This document shows, piece by piece, positions 1 to 10,135 of a stretch of DNA of 64,000 bases; position 1 is the stretch's first letter; the number at the start of each line of letters is the position of its first letter. This stretch comes from Grifola frondosa (lineage: Eukaryota > Basidiomycota > Agaricomycetes > Polyporales > Grifolaceae). Location: positions 372,001 through 436,000 of the forward strand of contig LUGG01000020.1 in the NCBI GenBank assembly GCA_001683735.1. The letters run 5' to 3'. The notes beneath the pieces were generated by a model. The model saw nothing but the letters and a program-made list of their open reading frames with translations. It was not told the origin of the DNA and did no database searches. The translations under genes were made by a program, and so were the position numbers.

Positions 1-865
1 TCTTATTTTTGCTACGTAGGTTCGAGCGCTGATATGCGCTGTGCCTGGCTTCTTCGATGCGATCTTTGCAGCTGGGGAACGTCATCAATGGCCGTGGTCC
101 TGCAGCCAATGATGACGATGATCATCCGCTGGACGGAATGAGCACACGCTTGAGCATGCTCAACCCAATGATGGGTATGAACCCGATGGCTGCGATTAAT
201 GTCACGCCTCCGTCGCCCCTCACCTGGCAACAGCCGCTGCCAAATATGCTCGGCCCGTCCCAGCGTTACATGCTTCCTCAAAATGCAGATCCTGCGTTCC
301 TGGTGGCGCACCAACAAGCGATGCTTGCGGCGAAGCACGCGTTCCAGATGGCCGTCGCTCAGCAGGCGCTGGCCGCCGCCAACGAGGAATGGGAGCGTGG
401 GTCTACCGCGACGAGTGCGTTTGGCGGGTTTGGCGGGATGGGCGGCGGGATGGTAGGGATGGGAGGGATGGGAGGGATGGGAGGCGGGATGTACCCTGGG
501 TTCGGTATGCCTGGCCCGTGGCCTCAACAGATGATGTTCCCGTCGAGTGCGCAGTCGATGTACGCGGGTAGCGTGGCAGGGAGCGAGCTGGGGGTCGGCC
601 TCGGTTTTGGAGGCGGCGGTTGGGGCTCGCGCAGTGCATATGGGGAGCCCACGGGGTACGGCGGCGGGCCGGCGGTGTGGCGGAACTCCCAGTTTGGTGG
701 ATTCGGGCAGCCACCTATGCCTCCTGCGCCGAGGAGCGAGGTGGGTGGAACGCGGCAGGGGCAGAGGCCAAGGACACGAACTTCGCCATCGGATGCCCCG
801 CTACCTGCACAGCATGCGCGGGGGAGGGGGCACCGCCTTCGAGTTGGAAATCTAAGCCTGTGTGA
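1..865 (+). CDS. C-terminal part of a Gly/Met-rich protein (possibly Caf120/Skg3-like), 5' end outside the window
   Basis: The 3' end of a larger gene. A plausible intron runs 16-71 (GTAGGT...TTTGCAG), after which the frame stays open from 72. The protein is rich in Met, Gly, Pro and Ala. An Ala/Gln-rich helix-like stretch lies near 300-390 (many AAK and QQA), followed by a GGMGG tract near 420-495. At about 820-830 two runs of five G occur. In the current frame the protein then drifts into non-conserved sequence, but one base later it ends sensibly in APPSSWKSKPV with a stop at 863-865, so I place the end there and infer a missing G. From memory, the AAKxAFQMAVAQQA pattern resembles the tail of Agaricomycete PH-domain proteins of the Caf120/Skg3 type, but no diagnostic domain lies inside the window, so this name is tentative. 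No transmembrane segment is visible. Confidence 0.55.
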
Positions 866-1825
866 ACATTTTTCTCGGTATGTTGTTGTGAGTTATGGTC
901 GCATTTTAGAGTCGTTGTCACATCGTATCATTGCATTCTACCGCATTTAGCCGCAAGCGGGACACCTGCACAGACCTTCTACTTTCTTGATCTCGGACTT
1001 GCATCGCAGCTCCTCATAATCTTGTCTGTCTCTTGCATAGCACTCATTCACCCTCGGGTCGTTTGTCATCCCTTTCTGCGCTCTAGTTGTGTTTGTCCGT
1101 TTTCTTGTGTGGCGCATCTGTACATACATACATGACACATCTCACCGTTAACGACCTGTCCTTTACGTTGCTACATAGTATTTACTCGTTCGTTATATAT
1201 ATACCCGCACTACGTTTTTCATCCACACTTACTTGAGCTCTATGATACGCATACATCGTGGACCTGTTTCATAGACTTTTTCAACGATCTTATTTCTCAC
1301 CATCGCCGTATTGAAGAGGATTGTTTTTATGAAGGATGTTAATTAATATCAGACTCGATTATATTTCGCATCATATACTGCCATGAGCTGTATAACGAAA
1401 TTTGATTCACACAGTGATCTGTAACTGGAAGTATCAACGTACGGTACCAGTAGGCAGGCGCATGCAACATGCCACAAGTGCTACACTTTGAAAGTAAAAT
1501 TAAATTAAATTAAAAGGTGAGAACCTGTGAAACGTGGGGCAGGCAAAAGCTGCTTGCCTCGGAAGTTATGACACACTTGAAGTGAATATATCGTCCCGCG
1601 CGGAACGAGCTGTGGCGGGATATATATATATATATATATTGAGTAGATCAACGGTGGAAGAATCGACATGCCTTCGATGGGAGCGCGACTGCTGTCAAGT
1701 GCAACAGGCAGTCCTCGACATCGGCACATGTGTCATGCCAATCTTAATTGACCCACTGCACGACACAGATATATAGCAGGTCAGGCTGCACGAACGCCTT
1801 CGACCGCCCCAACAACGCCCCCGCT
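866..1825. other. Intergenic region with AT-rich simple repeats
   Basis: I see no gene here. The stretch holds the downstream region of the preceding gene (T-rich, 890-1250), an AAATT-type short repeat at about 1496-1514 and a TA dinucleotide run at 1620-1639. The final 100 bp before the DUF3140 start presumably carries that gene's promoter. No clear TATA box could be separated from the TA run. Confidence 0.5.
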
Positions 1826-2692
1826 ATGGTCAAGTCCAAGGAAGAAGTTATCGCTCAGTTCAAAAAAGAGGTAAACATGTCCGCCGAGGAACTGGAGAGG
1901 TGGCTCGAGGACCCACAGAGCAACACGGGGGTACTGGGGTGGGAACAGAGAGTGGTCATAAGATCGTTGAAATTCTACGCAAGAACCCCACCATGGATCC
2001 TGAGCAGTTTGACGAGGTCAGTGGCTGCTGACTGAGATCAAGTCGACGAGACGCTGATGATGATGAATATAGGACGACATTAACCACATGCGCAAGGTCG
2101 TTGGGTACGTACCCGTCAATTCCGCCAGCACATAGGCATCGTCACCTACATACTCCTCGCAGATATGTCAACAGACATCTGGCCCAAGAGGATCATTTGA
2201 AAGAGACAAAGACTAAGGAGGAACTGGAGAATGCGAAGAGCACAATTAGGTACGTTGAGCGAACGCTACTGAGGGGTCTTCTCGATACTTAACAATATGG
2301 TCCACAGTCTGAAGAATTGGGGCCACGTACGCGCCAAGCATCCTCGCATTTCTCTCCATGCTAATCAAGCAGAACAGAATCCCGCGAAGACCACTAACAA
2401 GGACGCCGATGTAGAGGAAAAGGATGCTACCACGCCTGAAAATGCTACAGCAGAGGGAGAAGATCAAATTCAGGACATCAAGCAAGGATCTGCGACAGAG
2501 ACAGCCAACTCCGACACCGCCAATCGCAAGGGTACGAAACGAAGACTTGATCAAGACGATGAAGAACAATTCAAGACCGACAATGTTCAGGATTCCACAG
2601 AGGATGATGCTGTGGATGATAGCGAAGATGAAGCTGTCAACGACGAGGAGGATAGGCCGAGGAAGAAATCCAAGACAGTCAGAGTCGCGTAA
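1826..2692 (+). CDS. DUF3140-family protein with one apparent frameshift
   Basis: Exons 1826-2016, 2073-2104, 2163-2249 and 2308-2692, all with GT-AG introns and consistent phases. The N-terminal MSAEELERWLEDPQS, then GHKIVEILRKNP, RHLAQE and the closing SLKNWGH match the DUF3140 family (small proteins of bacteria and fungi, often noted as possible DNA-binding proteins, function unproven). Between codons at about 1920 and 1945 the frame must step by one base. A run of five G at 1927-1931 is the likely site, and adding one G gives a continuous family-like sequence. The last exon adds a low-complexity acidic tail rich in Asp, Glu and Lys that ends with a basic RPRKKSKT patch, suggestive of a nuclear protein. 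The start ATG at 1826 is the first Met of the conserved N-terminus. Confidence 0.8.
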
Positions 2693-3036
2693 GCCTGCGC
2701 GACGCGCTGGGCGCCTTTTGTAACTTGCGCCGCGATCGCGTTTTGTACCATCTCAGATTTGCGATACAACGATGAAACAAAAGTGAAATATACCTTGAGA
2801 AGGGAACAACCGCATCCTTATTCTTCACTAGGTGCCCCTTCAAATCCAGTTGAGATTATTGCTATCATCAGCAACACGGGCTAGCAAGTGAGCCCATTCC
2901 TGTACTATAAATCGGGTACGACTTTCTTCCATCTTGCAGACCAAGTTCGAATGGTGGGATTAGAGTACAGGGTTTGGTCGAGAACGCCGGCTATATCATG
3001 TACAAAAATGTTGTTACGTGAAACTGCGTGGGATGA

Positions 3037-3424
3037 TTATGACGAGGTTACAATCTCGACACGGTCAAATGAATGGAATGTGATATAGGTCGTCTTTCCT
3101 TTGGTTGACAAGTAAAAACCAACTCGCTGGCTATCGTTGGCATCCTTGAAAGCCACGAGCTCCCAAGACCTGCCACGACCCCACTGCCCATCAACGAACC
3201 TCGTCGTGATGGTGGACCAGCGGTCGGTCCCACGAGCGCCATATATGCTCACGAAACACTGTATATCGTCTGTGACAGTTGGCGCCTTCTTGATGAAGAA
3301 ACTGTCGCCTACGTATGGCTAAGTAAAGCATTTCAACCTTGGTAAACGAGAGAAATTGAAAATGACCTACAACGATGCCCACTGAGCTAGCGCTGCTTGA
3401 TTGAGACTCACGGTTGCTAACCAT
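3037..3424 (-). CDS. Small uncharacterised protein, about 111 residues
   Basis: Two exons (3371-3424 and 3037-3318) separated by a 52-bp intron whose donor GTAGGT and acceptor TTACTTAG are canonical, phase 0. The protein starts MVSNRESQSS and has a compact beta-rich look in the second half (FFIKKAP, ITTRFVDGQWGRGRSW, GFYLSTKGKTTYITF). No signal peptide, membrane segment or family motif was recognised. The alternation of aromatic and polar residues could fit a small lectin-like or beta-sandwich fold, but that is a guess. The gene is convergent with the DUF3140 gene and divergent from the DUF4246 gene. Confidence 0.45.
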
Positions 3425-4078
3425 TGCACAGATTAATCTGCAATTTATGAGCGAAGACTGCACCTAAGGCACGCTGAGCGCTGACGTCGAGACAAAGCAG
3501 AGTACTGAGGCATACGTGTGTAGAAGCTTGCAAGGGAGTATTGAGAGCGGATATTCTCAACACTATCTCTCTGTGATATCAATCTAGGTCCTGTATATAT
3601 AGACAGCGCATGAAATATATATTTGCCGCCCTTGTACTTGGCAGCTGTCAGCTCTTTAGATCTAGACGCGCCACATACGGAAATGCTATTTCAGTGAAGC
3701 CCCGAAATATACCTAAACAGGTCCTTTTCGCTTGCTAAGCGGAATAGTTGGCAAAAGGAATTCGACTGAATCAGGATAGTAATATCTATTCTTACCCTAA
3801 CATTAGAGACCGTGTCGACTAAGGTCTGCTCGGAGACTTTGCGCGCCAAAGAGCCACAAGTGCTACACCGTTTTTCTCTATGCAAACTCAATGTGTTGAG
3901 ATGATGAAAGTAATAAATCCCAAGAATATATAAAGGTCGCACAACAACAAAATTCCGGGAATCGAGACCTCGAAGTCGAAGTTGTTGGTCGCGCAGAGGC
4001 AATGGGCGCTTCCTGCATTCTTACGCCACGATCGCGTTTTACATCTCAGATTCCTCTCAGCCACAACCACTTACGACG
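3425..4078. other. Divergent intergenic region
   Basis: No coding region supported. It lies between the start of the small minus-strand gene and the start of the DUF4246 gene, so it should contain both promoters. AT-rich tracts near 3590-3625 (TATATATAGAC and AATATATATTTG) are possible TATA-like elements for the minus-strand gene. Nothing else stands out. Confidence 0.4.
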
Positions 4079-5834
4079 ATGGCTTCAACTTGGTCGCCTG
4101 CATGGAATCGTTATCCGAGCACCTATGACAAACGTGTCGCTCTCAAGTTTAAAACCCCCTTCTACTATAGTGACAATGACCCAATCACCCTGGTTGAGCT
4201 GCGCATGCGCGGCTTCTCCGCGAATATCAGAGAGAAACCTCGCTGGTGGGAGAAGGTGAACGACTCTACGATCGTTTCGAGGTGGCGACAGGAGATGGTC
4301 GAAATAGACAAGGGAAGGTCGAAGAGCTCTGGGAGGGGAGAAGGGGTTTGACGACGGCGGTGGCCAGAAGAAGTGGCCCAGGGATCACATAACTGACGTG
4401 CAGCTAGACTATATCTTCGATGAGCTTAGGTACGCTGCTAAACAGAGGGACAAGAAGACTGGTATCGAGGTCTGTCATATCCGTTACCTTTGTGCAGATT
4501 CTCTGACGGGCTCTCGTAGTCCACGGCGATCCCTATGGTCTATCAATCAACATCCCTCATCCCTGCCGATATCAAGGCCGGTCTTTTAATAGGAGTCTCT
4601 GTCTTGGAGGATGTTCCAATGGAAGAGAAAGATTGGCATCCTGGCACAAAACCAGCGGGTACTAGATTTAGTACACCCGTCGTTGTACTGTCTCTGCATC
4701 GACAAAACGCCCCTCCATACCCCTGACAATAGTGCCAGCTCAACTCCTCTCCGGGTTCCCACATTCGAGGATTATATCAAAACACGGCTGATCTATTCCT
4801 TGATTCCGTGTTCGCGTCTCAACAGCACCAGTGGCTACCGACCGACTTTGAAGTGACCGGGCGCGACAACGAGGTTCGCGCGCTGGGGTACATCAACAAC
4901 CTCAATCCTCTGCACAAGGGACTTTATGCTACGATCGAGACCGTCTTGCAACGTTTCATCCCGCTCTTCGAGAATGTCATCGCGGACTTTTAAGCAAACC
5001 ACCACCACCCGTCGTCGACGTGGATCCCATGGCATGGTACGATCACGACTTCCATGCAGTTGAAGATTACCATGAATGGCCGGCGATTCCGGAGCCAACC
5101 CATTCGCCCCCCAGCTTCTAGCCGAACGCATACATGTCCGCCTCAGCGGGCACACACTGCAGATCATCACCAAGCTTGCCAACGTCGAGCTCACGCCCGA
5201 GAACCCGAAGTACCCCGGAGGCTCATGGCACATCGAGGGGATGGAGAACGAGAAGATCGTGGCGACCGGGATATACTACTACGCATCGGAGAATATCACT
5301 GAGTCCCGTCTCGCGTTTTCGCCGCGCAGTGGGCTCCGGGCTGACGATGGAGGGCGAGGCGTCATACACCAGCAATGGGATTATAAGGGCTACGCAGCGG
5401 CGTTCGGACTGTATATTGCAGAGCCGCTGAATCAGGAGATCGGCTCGATCGTGACGACGGAGGACAAGTGCCTCGTGTTCCCGAATATTTACCAGCACTG
5501 TGTCGCGCCATTCGGGCTGGCCGACCCGACAAAGCCTGGATTCCGCAAGATACTGTGCTTCTTCTTGGTCGACCCTTTCACGAAGATCGCATCGACGAGC
5601 GATGTGCCGGCGCAGCAGACGGAGTGGTTCGTGAACGCACTAGAGGAAGCGCAAGCACTGCAACGACTGCCACAGGAACTATGGGACATCATCGTGGGCT
5701 ACGCAATTGAAGACATGATGAGCGTAGAGGAAGCAAAGAAGGAGAGGGAGAAGCTAATGAAGGAGCGCTCGAACATGGTTCATGATCAGAGCACCATTGT
5801 GTTCGAGACGAGCTTCAACATGTGCGAGCATTAG
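4079..5834 (+). CDS. DUF4246-family protein with multiple frameshifts
   Basis: The sequence follows the fungal DUF4246 family from end to end. It begins with an N-terminal region containing RWRQEMVEID, then QLDYIFDELRYAAKQRD, VLEDVPxEEKDWHPG, LDLVHPSLYC, QWLPTDF, GYINNL, YPGGSWHxEGMENEKIVATG, and ends with LPQELWDIIVGYAIEDMMS. The family is widespread in fungi. Its fold is thought to resemble 2-oxoglutarate/iron oxygenases, but no substrate is established. One intron is likely at about 4470-4521. The frame changes at about 4312-4314 (GGG), 4343-4346 (GGGG), 4640-4660, 4780, 4988-4991 (TTTT) and 5107-5112 (CCCCCC). Most of these need one extra base in a homopolymer. The last 250 codons (from 5110) are intact. 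Either the gene is a pseudogene or, more likely given the same pattern in essential neighbours, the sequence has uncorrected homopolymer errors. Confidence 0.8.
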
Positions 5835-6477
5835 TTCGTTCCACGAGCGACTAGTGAAGTAAGGTAATTTTCTCATGATGTTGTCTGGCTCGCTGTTCTT
5901 CTATTTTGCTGTTTCAACGGAAGCCGGACTCTGCAGACGTTCGAACAGTCCGCCTCTCTCCCTTCCAAGTTCCCGCACTGCGACAAATGATCCTTTCTCT
6001 GTCTTCAGGCGGTGCTTGAATCATGCCCTATCTGAATTAATGCAAGTCTGAACAGTAGTTTCATGTACGTTATGACGTATGTATCGTGAATAGAAGCAGT
6101 CACATTTCATAAAGCCCGTCCGCTTGTCCGTACATATCGGACTAGTAAATATTGTCTGCGCGCAGGGGTTTTTGAACTCACCTCTCTGCCGTGTGAAGTG
6201 AAATTCTCCTCGATGATTATCGCTATCCAGCGCGTTTCGAGCCGGCGCTGTTATTTACTGCCTATATGCGTCCATATCTTAAACATAGGGATGCAAATTT
6301 ATATATTCTCTAGCCCTCGAGGTGGCGGAAGCATGTCGAATACAAGACTATACACATACCAGCACCAGTTCGAAATGTGGTTATCTCGTGATATAGGGTC
6401 ATGCAAAGATACAGACTTGTGCAATATCAATGGCGGGACTCTGCACGAATTTGGGACGTTCCAGAGCATCATATCAT
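5835..6477. other. Intergenic region between convergent genes
   Basis: This lies between the stop of the DUF4246 gene and the stop of the downstream minus-strand thioredoxin gene. It should hold both 3' untranslated regions. Open frames here (for example 6198-6480) show no recognisable protein features. Confidence 0.5.
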
Positions 6478-6974
6478 TTACTTGCTAGCGGTGGTGATGA
6501 TAAGGTTCTGTGGCAAGATATATGGGCACGAGCTGGAACACGGTGAAGTCCGCGCGTACCTCGAGTTGCGGGGGGTTAGCGCCGACGACCTCGCCGATCT
6601 TCTCTTTGCCCTTGAACGCTACGAAAGTAGGCATCTGCATGATCATGAACCGCAGCGGTCAACACCGAACAAGCAGAAATGCCGGATCTGGACACACCGC
6701 GCGGATGCCGACCGCCTCACTGATCTCCGACTGTGTGTCGACGTCGACCTTGTAAAAGTCCACGTTCTCGCCGAACTGAGCAGAGAGCTTTTCGAAGATG
6801 GGCGAAATGATCCTGCAAGGCCCACACCAGGTCGCCCAGAAGTCGATGATGCATGGGCGGTCCTGGGCGATCTACAGATGACCCGCGATGAGTGGAAGTG
6901 TGCGCTGAGACAATGGACGAAACACTCACGATCTCCTGGAACTGCGAGAGGGAAGTGATGGCCGTGACGGTCAT
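6478..6974 (-). CDS. Thioredoxin, copy 1
   Basis: Four exons: 6930-6974, 6698-6871, 6560-6634 and 6478-6507. They encode 107 residues, the normal length for a cytosolic thioredoxin. The start is MTVTAITSLSQFQEI. The active site WCGPC lies in DFWATWCGPCRIISPIFEKL, followed by FYKVDVD, the cis-proline segment MPTFVAFKGKEK and a C-terminal VGANPPQLE. No signal or transit peptide is present, so it is probably cytosolic or nuclear and acts as a disulfide reductant fed by thioredoxin reductase. The last intron (6508-6559) gives the short final exon ending in ITTASK. The exon boundaries match the second copy at 7772-8269 exactly, which supports both models. Confidence 0.93.
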
Positions 6975-7771
6975 TGTGTGAGAGGGAAGACGAAGAGTGA
7001 GAGAGGGGCTGATAGAGGAGGGTTGAAAAAGGTAAGTATTTATCGCCGGCACAGACAGTATCGTTATCTTGCGCCATGATCGATTGCTGAGCTGATGTTC
7101 CGTTGGGGCCAGATAGATATCCAAACCCGTGCAGCCTACGCTGGTCCTGGTCATCTCCTTACGTACCGTCCAGCAGAATAGTGGCTGAGGTTCGTGCAGC
7201 AACTAGACAACCAATACAGCCATAATAGGAAATGGCACCACACATCTTTTTGCTATACACATCAACGAAAAACAGAGTCGACCAGGTTTTGTATAGCTAT
7301 AAGTACGCAAGCTGGAAACCCCATGGACCGTCACGCGTCCGCGTCAGGCCTTTTGTAGGTCCAGGTCTGAAGAACATAGGTTGACTCGGAGTTTGATATG
7401 ATTATTGCGATCGATCGGACTTATGTTAAGTTGTATGTAACAGAGCCGACAAAGCTGTGCTGCATTCCTACCGACAGCCGAGTGCTGAGAAACGGCACAA
7501 GGAGCAAGCGGGAGCAATACAAGAACATCTTTCTAGAAGGGTTCGACGCGGATAGGTATTCTCCGGGCGTACGGAGAGTGCATGCACTTGCAATCTTGGT
7601 ATATCAGCTTCAACGATATGTAAGGAGATGAGTCTATATCATAAAGTGTCATCTCTTTATACAGGGAGTCGTGCAAAAATACAACTGGACAGCATCGATA
7701 ACAATATGCCGGAAAGGTTGGGCGCGAACATAAGGCCCGGTGCAGCATATTCGTTGCGTGTTGACGTCACT
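6975..7771. other. Intergenic region upstream of thioredoxin copy 1
   Basis: No gene supported. It contains the promoter of thioredoxin copy 1 and the 3' flank of copy 2. The 6980-7060 segment is purine-rich on the + strand, that is pyrimidine-rich on the coding strand, as is common just upstream of fungal start codons. Confidence 0.4.
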
Positions 7772-8269
7772 TTAGACGGACTTGATAAGTTGCTATATCA
7801 TCCAACCGTTAGCTCAAGCCCTGGTCATTGCGGAGAAAGACCTGCGTACCTGCAAGGCAGCCGGGTTCGCGCCTACAAGCTCGTTAACTTTCGAACCCGA
7901 TTTAAACACGATAAAAGTCGGCATCTATACGAGAAACACTAGCTTAAACAATCCCGGGGTAAAGCGCATATATGGACTCACCGCTCGGATGCTGACTTCT
8001 TGGCTGATCTCCTGTTGCGCGTCCACATCGACCTTATAGAAGTCTACAGTCGCGGCAAATTCCTCCGAAAACTTTTCGAAGATCGGCGAGATGATCTTGC
8101 AAGGGCCGCACCATGTCGCCCAGAAATCAAAGATCGCAGGACGGTCTCGGCTAATCTGTGCATTTCGTGCGTAGAAGCGGCAAGTCAGCGCTGCATCGTT
8201 CGGACAAGCAGATAAGATACTCACAATTTCTTTGAATTGTTCGAGGGAGGTGACAACAGTTACGGTCAT
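7772..8269 (-). CDS. Thioredoxin, copy 2
   Basis: Exons 8225-8269, 7982-8155, 7850-7924 and 7772-7792 encode 104 residues. The first three exons have lengths identical to copy 1 (45, 174 and 75 bp) and introns fall at the same codons. The start is MTVTVVTSLEQFKEI. The active site is WCGPC in FDFWATWCGPCKIISPIFEKF, the cis-proline segment is MPTFIVFKSGSK, and the protein ends QLIKSV. The loop after the cis-proline differs from copy 1 (GSKVNELVGANPAALQ), and the final exon has diverged in length. The pair is a tandem duplication in the same orientation, 797 bp apart. No targeting signal is seen. Confidence 0.93.
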
Positions 8270-10135
8270 AGTGCTGGGGAGTTCGGCGGGAGTGTCGAAT
8301 GAGAACTTTGGTGCTGAAAGATAAGAAAGGATGGAGGTCCGGGGTTGGTTTCGCTGAGTCGCTTTTATAGTGGACTCCGGATGAATGACAACTGATTGTG
8401 CCATGTGTCACGTGATGGATCACTGACAAATGTTCTTGGTCAACTTTCGCCAATTATCACTCATTTGGATGCCCGGACTCAGATCTGGCAGCTCCATCTT
8501 CGCTGCTCCCGTGAGACATTCTCCATGCTGCAAATGAGTGTCGGAGAGTTAGTCAGAATGACTTTTTATGGGTGCCTTGAATTCACTGCACCTCCCACCT
8601 ATCCTCCGTGAACTTGGCGCTGAAGAACTGATATCTACTTCTTTAGGTCTTTCTGGGACATGTTCTCCCAGACCGTGCGCGGTTGATCTGTGAGCCCGGA
8701 CGGCACAGCGTGGTATATATTTGCGAACACACAAGATCTGTTCCGTCTCCCCACCTCTTGATCCAGCTCACTGCACGGGGCTGTATGCCATGTCTAGATC
8801 CAGTCACTATTTTTAAAGTCCAGGACAATCACCGGCCATCGACATGTCTCGCCGGAGCATGAACTGGAATCGTTAATGTTGCTGGTCCTGGTCATGCGCC
8901 TTCGGTGTTCGAAGGCTGAGAGTAGTTGGGAATTGAACATCGCGTGCGTTGTTTTAATTCTGGCTGAGATCGTTGTGCCCTTCACGACTGCGTACGTTGA
9001 GCGGTGAGTATTGCGATGTTTATATCATGCAGCACATCGGGTGCGAGATTCTGTGATGATACGTTTGGAGAGCGGAGTAAAACACACAGATGTACGTGTG
9101 ACGATACGTCTGTATATGCGCTCGCTGGGGATCGGGCTAAAGAGACAAATTCAGTAGATATGTACGCTCTTTCAGCGAATGTAACCTACCAATGTGATCT
9201 TACCGAGACGAGGTAAGCTGCATAGCTCGATAGTTCACAATTGACTGAAATTCAGCGACTGATATAGCTTTCATTTTGAAAATGATCGCTATACATAATT
9301 TGATCGCCATGCGTCATGCAATATGATTTCGGTCCCGTTCATTTTGTTTTCCACCGCATACAAGCAGTTCCAGGATGATTTTCACCATTCAGGCTTTCGT
9401 TCCAGCCGCAGTTCCGTCCGAGCAGCGCGTGATGTTGTTACGAGATGATGCATATGGATGTATGATCATGGTATTCAATTGGTGATGAGTTCCCTGGAAT
9501 ACCCACTTGCAAACCGTCAATCACCTCATTTCCCTTTTCTTTCTTTTTTGGAGGCCCAAAAGCATAGCGGACGCATCCTGGGCCTCCGGTCTGCGCCGGG
9601 GGTACCTGTTCGAGTTCAAATCATGATGCACACGATCACATACGTATATAGATGCGCAACTCAGCTTGAGCGAGAGATTCATTCTGGCAATGGATACCAT
9701 GGCGAATTGGGATTAGTATTAGCAACCCAGCATGTGAGCTATACGTTATGCATCATCTCGATATGTAACGATGAGCGTGAGTCGGACAATGTGATGCAGG
9801 ACAAGCCGGAGATTGAAGCAGCGCAGCGCCGAGACGACAAGAATCCAAACGCGGGTTAAAGTTCTGATGATTTTTGCTGTCAAGGTCTTCATCCCCCGCC
9901 GTCCTTTACACCAACTACCTCGCGCCGCTGGGCTCATCGAGCGTACCTTGATTCTGGAAAACAGTTTCGGCGTCGGCAAACGCGACAAGATCACGATCGC
10001 GTCTCATTAACGCGCTAGTCGACCATTCGCGGCACTCTCCACGCAGACACAACGGGCAGTACAACTGCGGTCTGCAAAAAGGTGGTGGTGTGCCATAGTG
10101 ATATGCAGGGAGTGTGTGTGTGATAGGCAGGCTGA
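8270..10135. other. Long intergenic stretch without a supported gene
   Basis: About 1.9 kb with only short, featureless open frames. It holds the promoter of thioredoxin copy 2 and of the GRAM-VASt gene. One compact hairpin is visible: GGAGGCCC at 9550-9557 pairs perfectly with GGGCCTCC at 9580-9587. It is followed by TGTTCGAGTTC near 9607-9617, which superficially resembles an RNA polymerase III B box. I could not fold the surrounding sequence into a tRNA. Confidence 0.4.

Noticed and set aside
1620..1639. TA repeat as a TATA box
   Set aside because: A simple dinucleotide run about 190 bp from the start codon, better explained as a microsatellite.
4079..5834. DUF4246 gene as a simple decayed pseudogene
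   Set aside because: Frame breaks lie mostly at homopolymers, with no stop or deletion elsewhere, and the same pattern occurs in essential genes of the window.
9550..9640. tRNA-like stretch with a strong hairpin and a TGTTCGAGTTC box
   Set aside because: No acceptor, D or anticodon stems could be formed around it, and there is no T-run terminator at a suitable place.
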